DNA of 64,000 nt, from the NCBI GenBank assembly GCA_947579605.1, contig OX388309.1, positions 14,454,713-14,518,712 of the forward strand, read 5' to 3'. Numbering within the stretch: the stretch's first letter is position 1; every line of letters starts with the position of its first letter. This DNA is from Athripsodes cinereus. Lineage: Eukaryota > Arthropoda > Insecta > Trichoptera > Leptoceridae. Of the stretch, positions 9,191-24,100 are shown in pieces. Both the position numbers and the translations under genes were made by a program. The notes below the pieces were generated by a model, which saw only the letters and a list, made by a program, of their open reading frames with translations, searched no databases and was not told the origin of the DNA.

Positions 9191-12100
9191 ATGGAAGAGC
9201 CTGGAATCATTAGGAAATTAGATGAAGTAGTTGTGAACAGGATTGCTGCAGGAGAAGTTATTCAGAGGCCTGCTAATGCATTAAAAGAATTAATCGAGAA
9301 TAGGTGAGCTTGAAATTCCCATAAATTAAATTGGGAAGTTATTTACAGTCATAGTACTTAGTAATATTTGATTTTTAATTTCAGCTTAGATGCCAAATCT
9401 ACTAATATCACTATTGTTGTAAAGGCTGGTGGCTTAAAGTATTTACAGGTATGCCATTTTTGATGATATTTAATCAGAGATGTGACTTATTTGAAACAAA
9501 AGTATTTAAAATACAATACTAAATACCTATTTTTATTTTCGTATTTCAAATACCCTTCTCTCAAAAGTATTTTGTATTTTATTTGGAATACTTTTACGGA
9601 GTATTTTGTATTTTACACAAAATACTTTTACGAAATACCTTTTTATTTTGAAACAAACTTCACCAATAATTGATATGAAAGTTTTCTTATGAATATGGTT
9701 TATTACAAATACAATGTTTCCATGAGAGTACTTCATATTATTTGAGATGTACACACATAATAATAAGTATTGAATAATTTATATATGGCACAGTTTAATG
9801 ACCTGAGACCTTTTCAAGGGCGCTGCTACTTTTCCTGAATGGTGGCGTTTTCAAATTTATCCTAAATGTAGTAGTAGACTCTCTCAGGTCTGCAGCGACA
9901 ATCTGTTCCAGGCAGTTGGCACTGTGACTCTGATGCTCCTTTCTGAAAATTTGAAGGTATTTGCCCTATTGAGTTGCCAAGCTGAGTGTAGTCGTCGCCT
10001 CAAATTTTTTGTCAACGGAACAGAGCTCAGTGGGACATAAGGAAGGTGTGCTGCCTCATGGACAGTGAGACACAGTTTAAATACCACTCCCTCTGGAATT
10101 CTCAGCTAGTGTAGACCTCTTGAAGTGATGTGGTAGCGCTTATTCTCTCTGTAAATGTTTCGGTGGCAGTATTAAAAATCATCTAAAGACGATTGAAAAG
10201 GGTCTGGAGCAGTCCTGTGAATTGTACATTTTAATTTGTCTTTATTTACTTTCATGTTGTATTTTGACAGTAATATATTTTCCATTCTTCTTAAGGCTTC
10301 ATTCAGCTTATCTTCATTGTTTGCAAGTAATGCTATATCCTCAGCATATAGGATCATGTCAACCTTTTATGGATACTTTTGTATCGTTGAGGTGATCAGG
10401 AGTGTAAAACCATAAGCATTTGAGTATGTTGATTAATATTACTATTCGACACAATTATTTGTTACGAGGTAGATGTATATGTAACTGCTACTATTGACGG
10501 ACTGAAGTGAGGATGTATCATTCAGGAGGTTTATATACTGTTTCATGAAATATGCCGATAAGTTTACAAGGAGTGTCCATACAAAGAGCGAATATTGTAG
10601 TGAATCATTCGTGCCCTTATATGGTAATAAAATGGTGTTATTTCGCCTTAAAAGGAATAGTTTGCATTCCTTGATAATGTTTACTTTTGGGGGTTTGTGT
10701 TATCATCTTTGTTTCGCTTTCATAGCGTAATTATGAGATTACCGTTCCCAATACTTTTTTCAATTTATCTATACATACTCCTGTCCAATTCTTCATTAAT
10801 TCTTCTATCAATTCATCAATGGCTCGCTGTATGTAACAGTTAAAGAGTGCTGGAAACATTGAAATTACGTATTTTTACCATTTGAAAAAGTATTTAGTAT
10901 TATAAATACCAAAATTTAGAAGTATTTGTATTTTGTATTTAAATACTTTTTTTGAAAGTATTTTGCACATCACCGTATTTAATGAAATTGTTAATTTTTC
11001 GCAGTCACTATAAGTATGATACTAATGTTTTTTATTTTATTTCGTTAAGACGTAATAAATAATACTGTTAAAATATTACTGTTGGAAAACCAGTAAATTA
11101 TGCAATAATTTTGTAGTATTATTACTAGTATATCGTCGTTGGTTCCATGAAACCTCTTATGTGCTCCAAACTAAATTTTACAGGGGATGCAAAAAATCTG
11201 TTTTAAAGTCCACAGATCTACAAATGTAATCAAATTTATTATCAATTTCATGTAAAATGTCTAAAATTTCACATGAATTTGATAATAATTTTGATTACAT
11301 TTGTTGATCTGTGGACTTTAAAACAGTTTTTTTGCGTCCCATGTAAAATTTGGTTTGGAGCACATAAGAGGTTTCATTGAACCAACGACGATATAGCATC
11401 ACGGCAATACAGATAGTATAACCAATTACATAAAAATAGGTATAATAAGACTGTGCACTGTTTGACCAAATTCAAATAAACATACACTCTTCCCTTTTGC
11501 AATAAGGTTGATATTCTTATCACATAAATAACCGCCGTGCCATGTGAGCTGGTGACTGGGAGGGGGGGGGTCCCTTTGTAACAAATTGCGGCACAATTTT
11601 TTTTTTATTAAGGTGCAATTAAAGAATTATAATTATCAGAACTAACTTAACATGGTGATGAATTAATTAAATAAATAAACGATAATGGAAATATTTATTG
11701 CAAGAAATTACTGTGATATTGTATTGTTTGGTTTCTATTTTTAAGGCTGTTTTTATAAATGATTGTATTGAGTATTTTTGTTTTTGTCAACTTTATTGCC
11801 ATACAATAGGCTCTCACGCTTTATAATAAAAAATAAATGATAGTATTATTTCATATTTGGCACATGTATTTCATTGATTCCTCAATTTGGCTACTGAGTT
11901 AGTATTTATAAAGGTGCCGCCATACTCCCCATTCACACAAGCTTTTAGCTTACTGTGAAAGGCACATAAGGTTGTATTTGGGGTTATAGCAAAAACTCAG
12001 AGGCGGAAAACGCATATCATTCATTCATAACAAAATGGCATTTTTCATGAGTGGTGTAGCTAATGGATGAACTGCAAGTATTAAGTATACAAGTCATTTT

Positions 12101-15100
12101 GTACGTGCAAGTAAAAGTGAAGAAGTTTAGAATAGGTGGCATACCACATGATTGAACTGATGTTAAATGTTCTACACAGGATGGTTTACAAACACCTACC
12201 TCTTACAGGACACTCAAAACTTACAGAAAGAATAGGTGGTCTATTCTTTTATGTATTAAAATATAACCTATAACTATTTCATTGTTAAACTTGTGAATAC
12301 TCTATTAGAAAGAGACAACTCCCTCCGGTTGCTTTCTCACGTGGCACGTTTTATTAAATGCAGTGCATTCTTGTTATATTATTATATCCTTGAGTTTGGG
12401 TTTACAGATAATTGAGTAAGTATAACATACCTTCGGTTGACAGTACAGTCATTATAAATCCACAAAAAAATCTCAAATCACATTAAATCCAATCAAGATA
12501 CGATGATAGAAATGGGACTTAAAATGGAAGTTGAGAAAAAAAGCTTCACAAAATCCCACGAGACTCCCAAATCATCAGGGGTCTTTTTATAGTTTCTTTG
12601 AATTGTAGTATAGATGTCTTAAAATATCAATATCATTAGGAAAACATTTGAAATTATTGCATGTCCTGTATATGAATGAGCTCTGCAAATAGTTGTGTAA
12701 TTGGGTAATTCTTAAATGCCAGTGTGATCTAATCAATCTATATTATTCACAATTGTATAATTATATTATAATGTCATATCAGTCACAGTGCGTCATTAAT
12801 TTATGATATTAGGCTGAAAGGTGATAATTGCCAAATGGCATGCCACATCATAAATTTATAATTTTCAGAAATTTGTTCTGGACCCTCTAAGTTTAGACCC
12901 TATAAGATTCTCAGTGCATTGAGAACTCCAGACAGTCGGGGCCATTGAGACAGTTTGTTAGACAGTGCCTAACAGCTTTTGTGTTGCAGGGTTGTCAAAA
13001 TTTGTAATATTATAATATATATTATTTAATACTACTATACCCTGAGTGGGGTAGGCAGAGAGAATGGAACGCCATACAGATCTATCTATACCAAAGATAT
13101 ACTAGATTGGTAATTCAAGGAAAAAAATCAGTAATGCGCATAGGTAATGTGCCGGATCAAATTTAACTTTTATTATAACCAAATATTGTTATTTATTGTA
13201 AGTTATACTATTTTCGTCATTTTGAATAAGTGCGCAATTGTTAATTTTTTATAATGAGCATATTTATATTTTTTTAATATATATTTCGAACACCCAAATG
13301 ATATTTGTGTTAATTTTTAATTTGGGTAGCTGCCTATTGCTATTTATTGTTAATTCTTCTAACTAATTTATTAAAAATTTTCAATGTCCAAAGTATACAA
13401 CATAAAATTATTTTTATAATGTAATTCTTTATTTTGTAATATATTATAATATTTGAAAAATTTGGATAATACTTTACACTCACCCAAAAACATATTTTTC
13501 TCATTTTCTGTATACACATTTTTTTGCCATTTTACTCACTTCTGAAAAATAAAATACGTCTTTAATGGATTTTTATTTTGAGTAAGTATGGAATGCTTGA
13601 AATAACAATCAGTGGAATCTGAATTTTTCCAAATGGGCGAGTGTAGTATGGTCATAATTAGTATGGGGATGTGAAATTCATTTTTACATATATATTAGAT
13701 TATTTTTATTATAAAATATAAGTATATACAAATGTGAAATATTTTTTTATGTGCTGAACTGATTAGTCTAATAAGTAGGAAGTAGCAATTTCAACTTTCT
13801 TTCTCCATATTTTAATGAACATCGATTTTACGCAATAAACATTTTTATAAGAGGGTGTATGAGAAGGTTGTGTGAAATATTCTGTCAATTATGTGGGTCA
13901 CTTAAAATTTGTTAATTTAAAGAGATAGATAGATATGAGACAAAATTGTTTTGTCTATTTTACTTAAATTTCTATTATGGCATAAAATACATTAGTGGGA
14001 ATGCCAGTCTATAGGTTTTGCTTAATTCAATCCTTTATAGCAGTGGTCTCCAGCCGTTTTATTTCTATGGACCGGTCAACATTTCATAGCTTTAATCACA
14101 TCACACTGCGGGGAGATTTTGACTGTTATTTTGAAGATGTTTTTAGGTTTCAGATTTCCTGAATATGCATAAATTCATTAGCAATCAAAATATCAACACC
14201 CGTCGCCAGATTTTCTAAATGTATAGAAATTTTAAATACTAGGTGATCTCGGGTTTGTTAAGGAGATTCTAGGATTTGATAATCTCCCTTACACTCTAAA
14301 TATACTCTAAATATATTTCTTAAATAAATAAATAAAAAAAAAAAAAAAAAATGAAGAACCTCCCACTCTGAAGGAAATGGTCTCCCACTCTTTTCTGTAA
14401 GTTTTAATTATTATTATTATTATTTGGATGATTTGTAAAGCGCCGTTTTGTGAAAAAAAATCCACCTCAAGGGCGCTCTTTACTAACTAAGGTTGTGCTT
14501 GGATTATTCCGTGAGATTTCTTGAATAGATAAGTCTTCAGTTGGTTCTTGAAACGAGATATGTCCTGCGTTTCTCTGATCATTTGTGGAAGCCTGTTCCA
14601 GACTACAGGTGCCGATATTGCAAAAGCACGCTCCACGTACACTGGTTTCGATACAGTACTGGTCACCTCCAATTTAGTTGTAATATCTTGACAAGACCTA
14701 AGTGTTGTCTGTCTATGACTTAACGCCTGTCTACCACAGAGTTCCATGATATATTCTGGGGCCATAGCATGAAGTGCCTTAAATACTGTCAAACACACTT
14801 TAAATTCAACTCTCTCCGGACATCTGAGCCAGTGAAGAGATTGAAGGGTGGCAGATATGTGTGCAGAGCGATTTAGTTGGTAAATGAAACGTGCAGCCGC
14901 GTTAAAAACGGACTGAATCCTCTGGAGTTGATATTGCGGAAGATTTGCGAGGATGCCATTGCAGTAATCCAATCGTGATACGACGAATGAGTTAATTATG
15001 GTTTTAGCTCCGTCGGTTGATATATTTTTCCTTATGTTCTTGAGCTGCCTTAAAGTATAGAAACCACTACTAACAGTAGATGATATGTGTTTCTCCATCG

Positions 15101-18100
15101 TAAGGGCGTTATCAAGATGCGCTCCGAGGAACTTAACGTGGTTAGATGGGACTATGTCCACGTTTTGTACACGAATAGGGTCAGCGTTTATGAGATGTTG
15201 TCTTCGTGGAGACGCTATCCAGAGAAATTCAGTTTTGGTGGGGTTGATTTTAAGCATATTGTTAGACATCCAGGATGAAATGTCCGTTATGCACGAAACG
15301 ACTTCTTGCTCAAGAGCAGATTTGGATTCCGGGGTGCATGATTTAAAGAAAATGCGATCGTCTGCATAACAATATGTTGTAAAGCCTAAGTTTTGAATAA
15401 CACACTCTAATTGATTGGTGTATAAGTTGAACAAGATTGGTCCAAGAACAGAACCCTGTGGAACTCCATATAACGTTGAGTGTTTTCTGGATGTTGTGTT
15501 ATTAAATTTGACTTCATATTCTCGGTTGGATAGGTATGAAGACATCCACGTTAAAACCTTGTCCCTAATGCCGAACTCATTCTCTAGCTTTGAGAGAAGT
15601 ATACTATGATCAACCGTGTCAAAAGCTGCACTCATATCGAGGAAAGACACTAGTGTTAGTTCGGCATTTCCCATGCGAGATATTAGGTCCGATACAGTTC
15701 TCATGAGTATCGTTTCAGTGGAGTGAAATTGCCGATAGCCAGATTGATTTTTTGCAAAAAGGTTCGTCACATTAAGGAACTTTGTCAATTGATCACACAC
15801 GATTCGTTCTAGCAGTTTTGACAGGGAGCACAGGTTTGTTATTGGACGGTAGTTGCCGGGACAATTAGAGTCTAGGTTGTGTTTTTTTAATATTGGTTTG
15901 ACTATTGATTTTTTAAAGTTACAAGGAAATATGCCATTAGATAGTGAAAGGTTTACTATTTTGGTGATTACTGGAGTGAGGATATCGACACAAATTTTCA
16001 TTAGCCATGTGGGAAGAGAATCAAGTTCAGATTGTTTGTTTGGCTGTTGGAGAACGAATTTTTTCACTTCTTCTTTTAATGGGTGAGTTAAGACATTGTG
16101 CTTCTGCGATCGCCCATTGCACAAATTTATTTGTTCTCTAATTATCTCCTATTTTTTTTACTGTTAAATTTTTTGTGTAATATTTTTTTATTAAAGGTAT
16201 TACTATTGATACACTGGCCGGCACATCGGCGCTACCCTACTTGTGGGATATGCCGTGATGATATAGTAGTAGTAGCATTCAAAATTTTTACCCTCTCATT
16301 GTCAGATTTAGGAAAAGGTATCGAAATTTGACATATTTCATGATCTCTTCAGTTTTGATAAGAAATATTTGGTAAATTTGCTTTTCATAGTTTTAAATTT
16401 GAAAAAGAAGGACGCAACTTAAAAGTCTTATCTTTATGTTTCTTTTGGGTCTTTGTACCACTTGCTTTCCGGAGTAGTATCAGGCTGCGTCCCCAATGGT
16501 ACCGGAGGTGGAGACCACTGATATAAATCCCTATTTTCTTGTAGTAATAATAAGAATATTTTGTTTTCCGTGGCCCCATTGAATCTTCCATGACTAAATC
16601 TAATATTGTTATTTAGGTGGACATGTATTACTTATTATTGTCTGTGATTTGTTTTCACCTATTTTGTGATAAAGTTGTCTGTAGTGGAAGATATATAAAT
16701 GTCAGACTTATTATCTCTCTTCTTATAAGAAGGATAATCCTTGAGATCCTTTCCTTTGTGGTTATACCTAAAATGGCTTTTCATGTTGGAGAGTTGTGCA
16801 AACCCTTTAAAGCAGTCCGGACACTTGTAGGGAGTCTCCCCTGTGTGCAGCAGTTGATGATCTGAACTAGATTTGTTGTCTGAAAACTTCTTGAAGCAAT
16901 ACCGACACGAGTAAGGTTTCTCACCAGAATGTGTTCTCATATGGTACTGCAGACTAAACTTGTATGTGAACTGCTTCATACAAACATCACACGAGTATTC
17001 CTTCTCCCCTGTGTGTGTTTTCATATGACACTGCAAACATATTAATCAACATTAATCATTTATTAGGAAACCTTTCACCAAATCTAACTTAATAACCTAC
17101 ATTCAATACAACAACTTACTTTCAAAGTACGATTATCAGCGAGATTTTTCAAACATATCGCACATGTAACGGTGCGGAGTTTTTTATGAACTTTATCAAT
17201 GTGTTTTTGAACATAAGCTTTAGAAGCGAATAATTTCCCACATTCATCACAAGGTATATTTTTCACCCCAAAGTGCGTAATCAAATGGTCTTTTAATTTA
17301 GCTTTTCGATTAAACACCTTAGAACATTCACTGCAAGGAAAGCTGTCCAAACGATGTGTCCTAGCATGAGCGTAGTAAGCCGCTCTTTTTTCAAAATATT
17401 TACCACATATGGTACATAAGTTACTTTTGTGGTGTGATTTACTTTTCTCTCTTTTGATCACTTTTATCTCCACATTAGCAGTATTGTCCTGCGCTATCTT
17501 ATTTTTTTTTCTATCCCTGTTATGTATTTTTTTCTTGATTTTTTTAACTTTACCATTTATAAGAATATTATTTTCATCGTTTATGTCTGTTTCTTCTTTG
17601 ATATAAGTGTTATCAGAATCTTGTACACAGTCAATATACGACATTTCTAGTTTGACATCTGTCAGATCTAATATTTCAACGTGGCTGGCTTTGGTTCTCA
17701 ATATCTTGTCATTTTCAAGACACTGACTGCGAAAGTTGAATGCAATATCTAAAGTATTAATACAACTTGCACAAATATGATCCGGTAGTCCATCATTTTG
17801 CTGAATCTGTAAAAAAGGCAATATTTTAATAATTAATATTAAAAATTTGCATTTCATTAAAGAGTTTCTGATTATTTTAATGCCCACATAACAGTTATAT
17901 TAAGTACACATAGGTTCGGTGACTTGTCTAAAATTTACATGCTGGGTAGGCTCTCCGTTATTAATTAATAAGTATAAACAAGCTGATTTTATAAATGTAT
18001 AGTAGGGGTCACCAAATAGCGGACCGCCGACCTATTTTGTGTGGACCTTGTGTTGATGAATGGAGCAATGAAGTTGCACATATTTTCGGGAGTAGTAAAG

Positions 18101-21100
18101 CTGCTCTCCCGATGGAAATGATTGATTTCTAAGGAAATATAGGTTTTAAACAACAAAAACAGGAAGTTTCATGTGAAGAGTTTTGGATAAAATTTGTTAG
18201 TGGTAATAAATACCCAGAATTAAAAAAAATTAGCCATGAAACTTCTCATTTTGTTTGGGTCACATAATTATGTTTGTGAAGCAGCATTTTCCAAGATGAA
18301 ATTCATGAACATCTCCAAGATTTAATGACAATAGCCTACACAAACTTTAGTCCAAACTTCGGACAGATAGTTCAAGGCAAAAAATGTCATTTCTCTTATT
18401 GATTAATTGTTTATTTACTATGTAATAAAATAATGTCCCGTAACCCATTCATTTTATTGTATTTAGTAAGGGCGGGGGGAGGGGAGGGGGTGTTAGGCTT
18501 TTACCCCTTTTGGACCATGAGGGTCATTTTATTTTATAAAACGGACCCCTAATGAAAGTAATTGGTGATTCCTGATATACAGTATCTAAATCAATCGCAA
18601 ACTAGAGAATGGCCTTGAATGAAAATACAAAGTATGTAAGGTGAAAACAATAATTCCACTTAACTGATTACAAAAGTAAAATAAAACGATAAAAAATATA
18701 TATATAAAATTCAATTCTATATATATAATTCTTTGTATACCTATATTGTTTATTGAAAATATATTATTATATGTGTATCTGTATAATTTATTGAAAATNN
18801 NNNNNNNNNNNNNNNNNNNNNNNNNNNNNNNNNNNNNNNNNNNNNNNNNNNNNNNNNNNNNNNNNNNNNNNNNNNNNNNNNNNNNNNNNNNNNNNNNNNN
18901 NNNNNNNNNNNNNNNNNNNNNNNNNNNNNNNNNNNNNNNNNNNNNNNNNNNNNNNNNNNNNNNNNNNNNNNNNNNNNNNNNNNNNNNNNNNNNNNNNNGA
19001 AAATGAGCACTGACAGAATTTTATAAAAACCACTACCTATGTTATAATCCTCCCAGCAAATAAAGATTGTAATGCTCTTGAATGTACGCTCGTGCTGCAC
19101 TGACTGGTTCACGCTGCAATCATGGATCAGAGTATGTGTATGTCGGCAAAACTCCGATCTTCCTTGATCATTGATGACTCAACATTCCAGCTGATGTAAG
19201 GTTAAATTCTGCTCGAAACGTTAGGCAGAAGCTAATGGTCCTTTTCAAGACCAACTTAAAAAGTCTTTCAAGATTACTGTATGGAAATTACCTAGAAAAT
19301 AATTTGTTTTTGGTAGTTGTAGGTGCACTACTGTAAATATATACATAGGTATTTTATGATTTTGCATTTCAGAGCCTCCTACGAGGATGGTGTGCTGAAA
19401 GGTGCAGTAAAACCTTGTGCTGGAAACCTGGGAACTCAAATCACTGTGGAAGATTTGTTTTATAATATCAGTACTAGAAAGAAAGCATTAAAAAGTCCTA
19501 GTGAGGAATATCAAAAAATATTGGAAGTTGTGGGATGTTATGCAATACATAATGCTAATGTGGGATTTGTGTTAAAGAAGTTTGGTGAAAATACAGATTT
19601 AAGGACACCAGTCAAATCAAATACAGTTGATAATATCAGAATAGTAAGTACCTATATGAGTTTGTTGGAAGATATTAAGCCTCTACTACAAACTTACCTA
19701 TCAGCGTTATTTGATGGAGCATCCATCTCAAGGATGTGGGAAACAATATTAGAAAAGCGATGTCTTCTCGATGTTTGAAAGTTCTCAAAGAGTTTATCCC
19801 AAATGACGGGGTCTTTCGACATCAAAAGCTCTGTCATAAGAGCACGACTTCTTGGCTCTATTGATTTCATCCAGATGCCTTTACTGAACATAGAGGTCTG
19901 TGAGTGTGCATTGGTTAAGATTACTCCTAACTAAGCCAAGTTTTACCGAAAAAGTGTGGTGTGGGAACCCTTATCCTTATGGAAAATAAGCCTTTACAAC
20001 ACAATTAAATGGGCGGTTCAGTTGATGTGCGGCAGTCTTTCTTATAGTATGTGGCAGTAATCTAGTCTAGAGATTAGAAACAAAAAATTAATCTTTTATA
20101 ATAATAATAATCTGGACAATTTATTGAGCGCCGTTTTGTGGTACAAACCACCGCAAGGGCGCATTTTCAGTTTTTTTATTTATGTATTGTTATTTATCCA
20201 ATTTTAGCATGTTTTATAAATTTAATTTAACTATTAAAAAAAAATTGCATTTCTAATTGTCACAAATTTGAAATATGAAGTAATTATGTGAGTTCCAATT
20301 GTAGGTAGATATTATTATTTGTCACAAATTTTATCCACTAAACTATCAGGTATGAGGAAATTTATCCACTCTAATGGCGAAGAGACTTTTTAATCTGAAC
20401 TTAGCTAAAAAAGAATTCTCATGGGTCGCATCACCTGGCCAACAAGTCTCTTAGATCAATATTCCGCAAACTTTTTGTGTTCAAGATACACCTATCAAAT
20501 CAAGAAATTTTAGAGGTACACCAAAGAAAAAAGGGAATGTTTATTTAATATTTGTGCATTGTCACATACTTGTAATTGTGCAGTGTCCTTGAGATGCTTT
20601 GACATGTAAACGACACTTTAATGTTGTACAATAATAGTAATACTCTTTTTTTTATTTAATAGTCGTAAGAGTTGAAAATCTCAATGCAACGTGAGGCCAC
20701 GTCTTTGCATTTTAATCGCAATAATAAATAATATTTGAAATCATATTTTTGGCTGTATAATAACTGCATATCTTATTCATCATTTGTTTAATTCCTATAT
20801 GGCACCATTCATAATGTATTTCTTTAATTAGCTTTAAGCTGAACTCTTCAGATAGAATTATCTTTTCTTTATTTCTTTTTTTTTTATAGAACACTCCATC
20901 CTTTTTTATTAATTTTTTTTTATTTTTCTGCAATACTATATTTTGTTCTTGATCTGTTTGAATATCAGTAATTTGTATTAGATTAACTATTTGTAGCACT
21001 TCGTCCATATTTTCATTTGATTCTAATACCGGATTTCTGCTTAAGCTATCTGCTTCAGTGTTATTTTTCCCCGGAATATATTTAATTTCAAAATTATATT

Positions 21101-24100
21101 GTGACAAATAATAAGTCAACTCACCAAGTTCTTCATCCGTTCTAGCTTTTATATTCATGTTTTCTAGAGGTTTATGATCTGTAAACACTGTGAATTTTCT
21201 TCCAATCAACCAATATTGCCAATACTTTACTGCTTCTTTGATTGCTAGGCATTCCAAATAAATTGCTTTTTTTCTTTTTTGTGAATCATTCAATTTCTTG
21301 GAAAAATATGCTACTGGTTTTTCTTGACCATTATTTTGTATTTGTTTAAATACAGCACCAATGCCTTCTATTGCTGCATCTGTGTAAATTCTTATTGGTA
21401 GATCCTTATCAAAAATTTCCAATACAGGTTGTGAACATAATAATTTTTTTACTTTTGTAAAAGATATTTCGCATTCTTCAGACCACAAAAATTTTTCATT
21501 TTTTCTTAACAGTTTGTGTAACGGCTCTAATAATATTGAACTTTTCGGTATATAATCATGATAAAAATTTATTTTCCCAAGAAACTGTCTGATATTTTTA
21601 ATGTTTTTTGGAGTTGGGAAATTTTGTATCGAAATCGAATTATCTTTCAATGGTTTCACGGTATTGTATTCTATTATGTGTCTGAGGTATTTCACTGACT
21701 CTGCTGCAAATGTACATTTTTAAAATTTTAGCCTGAAACCTTCATATATAATTGCTTTTATCACTTTTTCTATATGTTCTATGTGTTCATTGAATGATTC
21801 GGAAAAAATTAAAATATCGTCTATGTAATTTTCTGAAAACTCTTTTAAATTGTGCTTTCTTAAGATATTTGATAAAATTGCTGGTGATGTTTTCAATCCG
21901 AATGGTAGACATGTCCATTGAAAATGTCCCTCTTGTGTAATAAATCCAGTTTTCTGTCTATCTTCAATGCTTCAATTAACTTATTTTCTAGTAATTTTTC
22001 CACTTGATTTTCTATTTCTTTTCTATCCTCCATAGTGCATTTATACGGCCTCTTACTACAATATTTATCAACCAGTAAGTCTATTCTAGCTTCATAATCT
22101 GTAACAGTGCCTACGTCATATTTATTTTTAGCAAACACTGTATTATATTTTTCTACCAAATTTTCAATCTTAACTTTTTTTTCACTGTCTAAGTGATCTA
22201 AAATCATTCTAAATTCATTTTCATTCACATATTCGTCTTCTTCTAATTCGTAATTTTCATTCAATGTATTAATTTTATTTTCTGTTTGTAATTTTTCCTT
22301 TTGAGAAATTTGTAAATTTTCATCCTGAGTTAGCATAAATTTCTTTATTATGTCTAGACCAATAATGAAATCTTCGAAATCATCTCTTTCTACAATGTAT
22401 ACATCAATATATTTTTCTTTCTCAAAAATTTTTACTTTTATGGTTACTAAACCTTTTGTTTCTGTCACACCATTGACCGTTTTTAAAAATATTTTATTGA
22501 CATCTTTTGTACTTTGTTTTATCTTAACTAGTTTTGAATTTATTATTTGTGAGCCTGAATCATATGTTCCGTTTATCTCTAACTTATCTTCTAACAATAT
22601 TTTTACTTTAATCAATGGTGTGCTTACTCGTTTTTTTGTTCTGTGTTTAGTTCTACTTCTATGATTGAGTTGTGTCCAATTACTTTTGCTTCATTTTCAT
22701 TTTTCTTTTTATACCAACATAAGTCCTCTGTATGATATCTATTACCTTTGTTTAACTTTTCACATGTTTCACATGGTCTCTTCTCTTCGAAATTTTTCTA
22801 ATTGTCCTGCCTTTTCTCTTTTTTTTATAAAAAATATTTTTACTCACTATATTTTCACATTTTCTAACTTCATGCAGTAGTGCGGTTGGATTTTCACATT
22901 TTTCTCTGTCGATTTTATTTCTAATAAATTCAGGCAATCCTGCAGCTATTAGCATCACAAGTGTTTTTGAACTAATATTTTTATCCATGTCAATTAGAAG
23001 CCTCTGCTTTCGCATAACATACTCCATCAATGATCCTTCCTTATACCTGAATGATATAGCATAGATTCCGCCATCCCACCCTTTGTCTGCAAACGATTCT
23101 AAGAAGTTTTGTTTCCAATCTGACCATCCAGCCTCCACGGTAAATGTCATCAATGTTGCTGAGTACCACTCCGAACACGGTCTATCCAAAAATAATCTCA
23201 GCACTTCAATTATCGCATTGTCTTCCTCTATCTGTAATCTTCTGCACTCTTTTTCAAATGTATCGAGCCATTGTTTTGCATTCGGGTGTTTAAAAAAAAA
23301 AATTTCAATCATAAATCTCTCTGCTATGTTTTTTAAATTAGGTTCATTTTCTCTTTTCGGTGTGGATTTTATTAAATTTCTTTCCACAATGCGTTCCAGA
23401 TATATATTATTAAACATTATATTATCGTCTTGATCGAAATAAATTTTCTCCATTTCCTCTGTGCATGTAATCCAAATCACTCTTTCTTCCCCTCTTTTCT
23501 TAAAACTTTCTTTTATAGCTTTTTGTTTTTATTTTTTTTTTTTTTTATTCTATTTTTCACAATTACAATATAAAAACAAAACTTAACATAATATACCATT
23601 TACAATAATTTTACTCCACTCCTTTTAAGCAACTTAATGTTTGTGTAAGGAGTGTAGATGTATAGCATTACAATTAAAATTTATAAAAATATCACCAACA
23701 GATGTGCAAAAAAAAATTGTAACGAGAAAAAAAAAATATAAACCTAACGTACTGCAAACACAATTACGTCTGTAATAGAAAAACATATTAATAAAAATAA
23801 ACAACTATCAAACATAAATATTATCAACAAACATTAACGAACCATTCAATTAGTATTACTTAGATAAATATTAAAAAAAAAACATTAACAAATCAATTGA
23901 TCATTTAAATCTTGTGTACCACTTAGCGATAAGGGAGAAGTTTTGAGTTTGAAGTGCTTCTTTATTTTCATGCGTAATTCTTTGGGGTCCGTTGTAGATC
24001 GGATATCATATGGCAACTCGTTGAAGAAGTCTACAGCTTGGTACTTGTATTGGAGCTGTGCGAATTTTGTGCTCACTTTTTTTTGAAGAATCACGAATTT

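Larger units (their letters stand above)
14041..16520. mobile_element. Decayed hAT-like element carrying a LINE
   Basis: The left end CAGTGGTCTCCAGCCG at 14041 and the right end GGTGGAGACCACTG finishing at 16520 are inverted repeats of hAT type, and both lie next to the word GGACCGG or GTACCGG. The CR1/L2-like LINE at 14412-16124 is inserted within. The flanks do not give a convincing 8-bp duplication, so the pairing rests on the ends alone. Confidence 0.5.
20712..23480 (-). mobile_element. Decayed Ty3/gypsy LTR retrotransposon
   Basis: On the minus strand the order is gag (22752-23480), protease and reverse transcriptase start (21893-22615), reverse transcriptase catalytic part (about 21700-21960), then RNase H and the beginning of integrase (20712-21695). 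This gag-PR-RT-RH-IN order is that of Ty3/gypsy. LTRs were not found, integrase is cut short and frames are broken, so it cannot move itself. It lies antisense in an MLH1 intron. A LINE has inserted next to its gag start. Confidence 0.85.

Noticed and set aside
9482..9754. Overlapping frames on both strands in AAATAC-rich DNA
   Set aside because: Translations are K/Y/F/I-rich low complexity from the hAT-end repeats; not genes.
15085..16086. Several plus-strand frames of 60-94 codons
   Set aside because: Shadows of the LINE reverse transcriptase on the minus strand.
16200..16272. Separate element ending (TAG)n
   Set aside because: A GTGGGATATGCCGTGATG word before TAG repeats resembles 6238-6282, but boundaries are unclear, so not listed as a feature.
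18746..19112. Frames running through the N gap
   Set aside because: Artefacts of translating Ns.
22350..23433. Plus-strand frames up to 116 codons
   Set aside because: Antisense shadows of the gypsy protease and gag frames.
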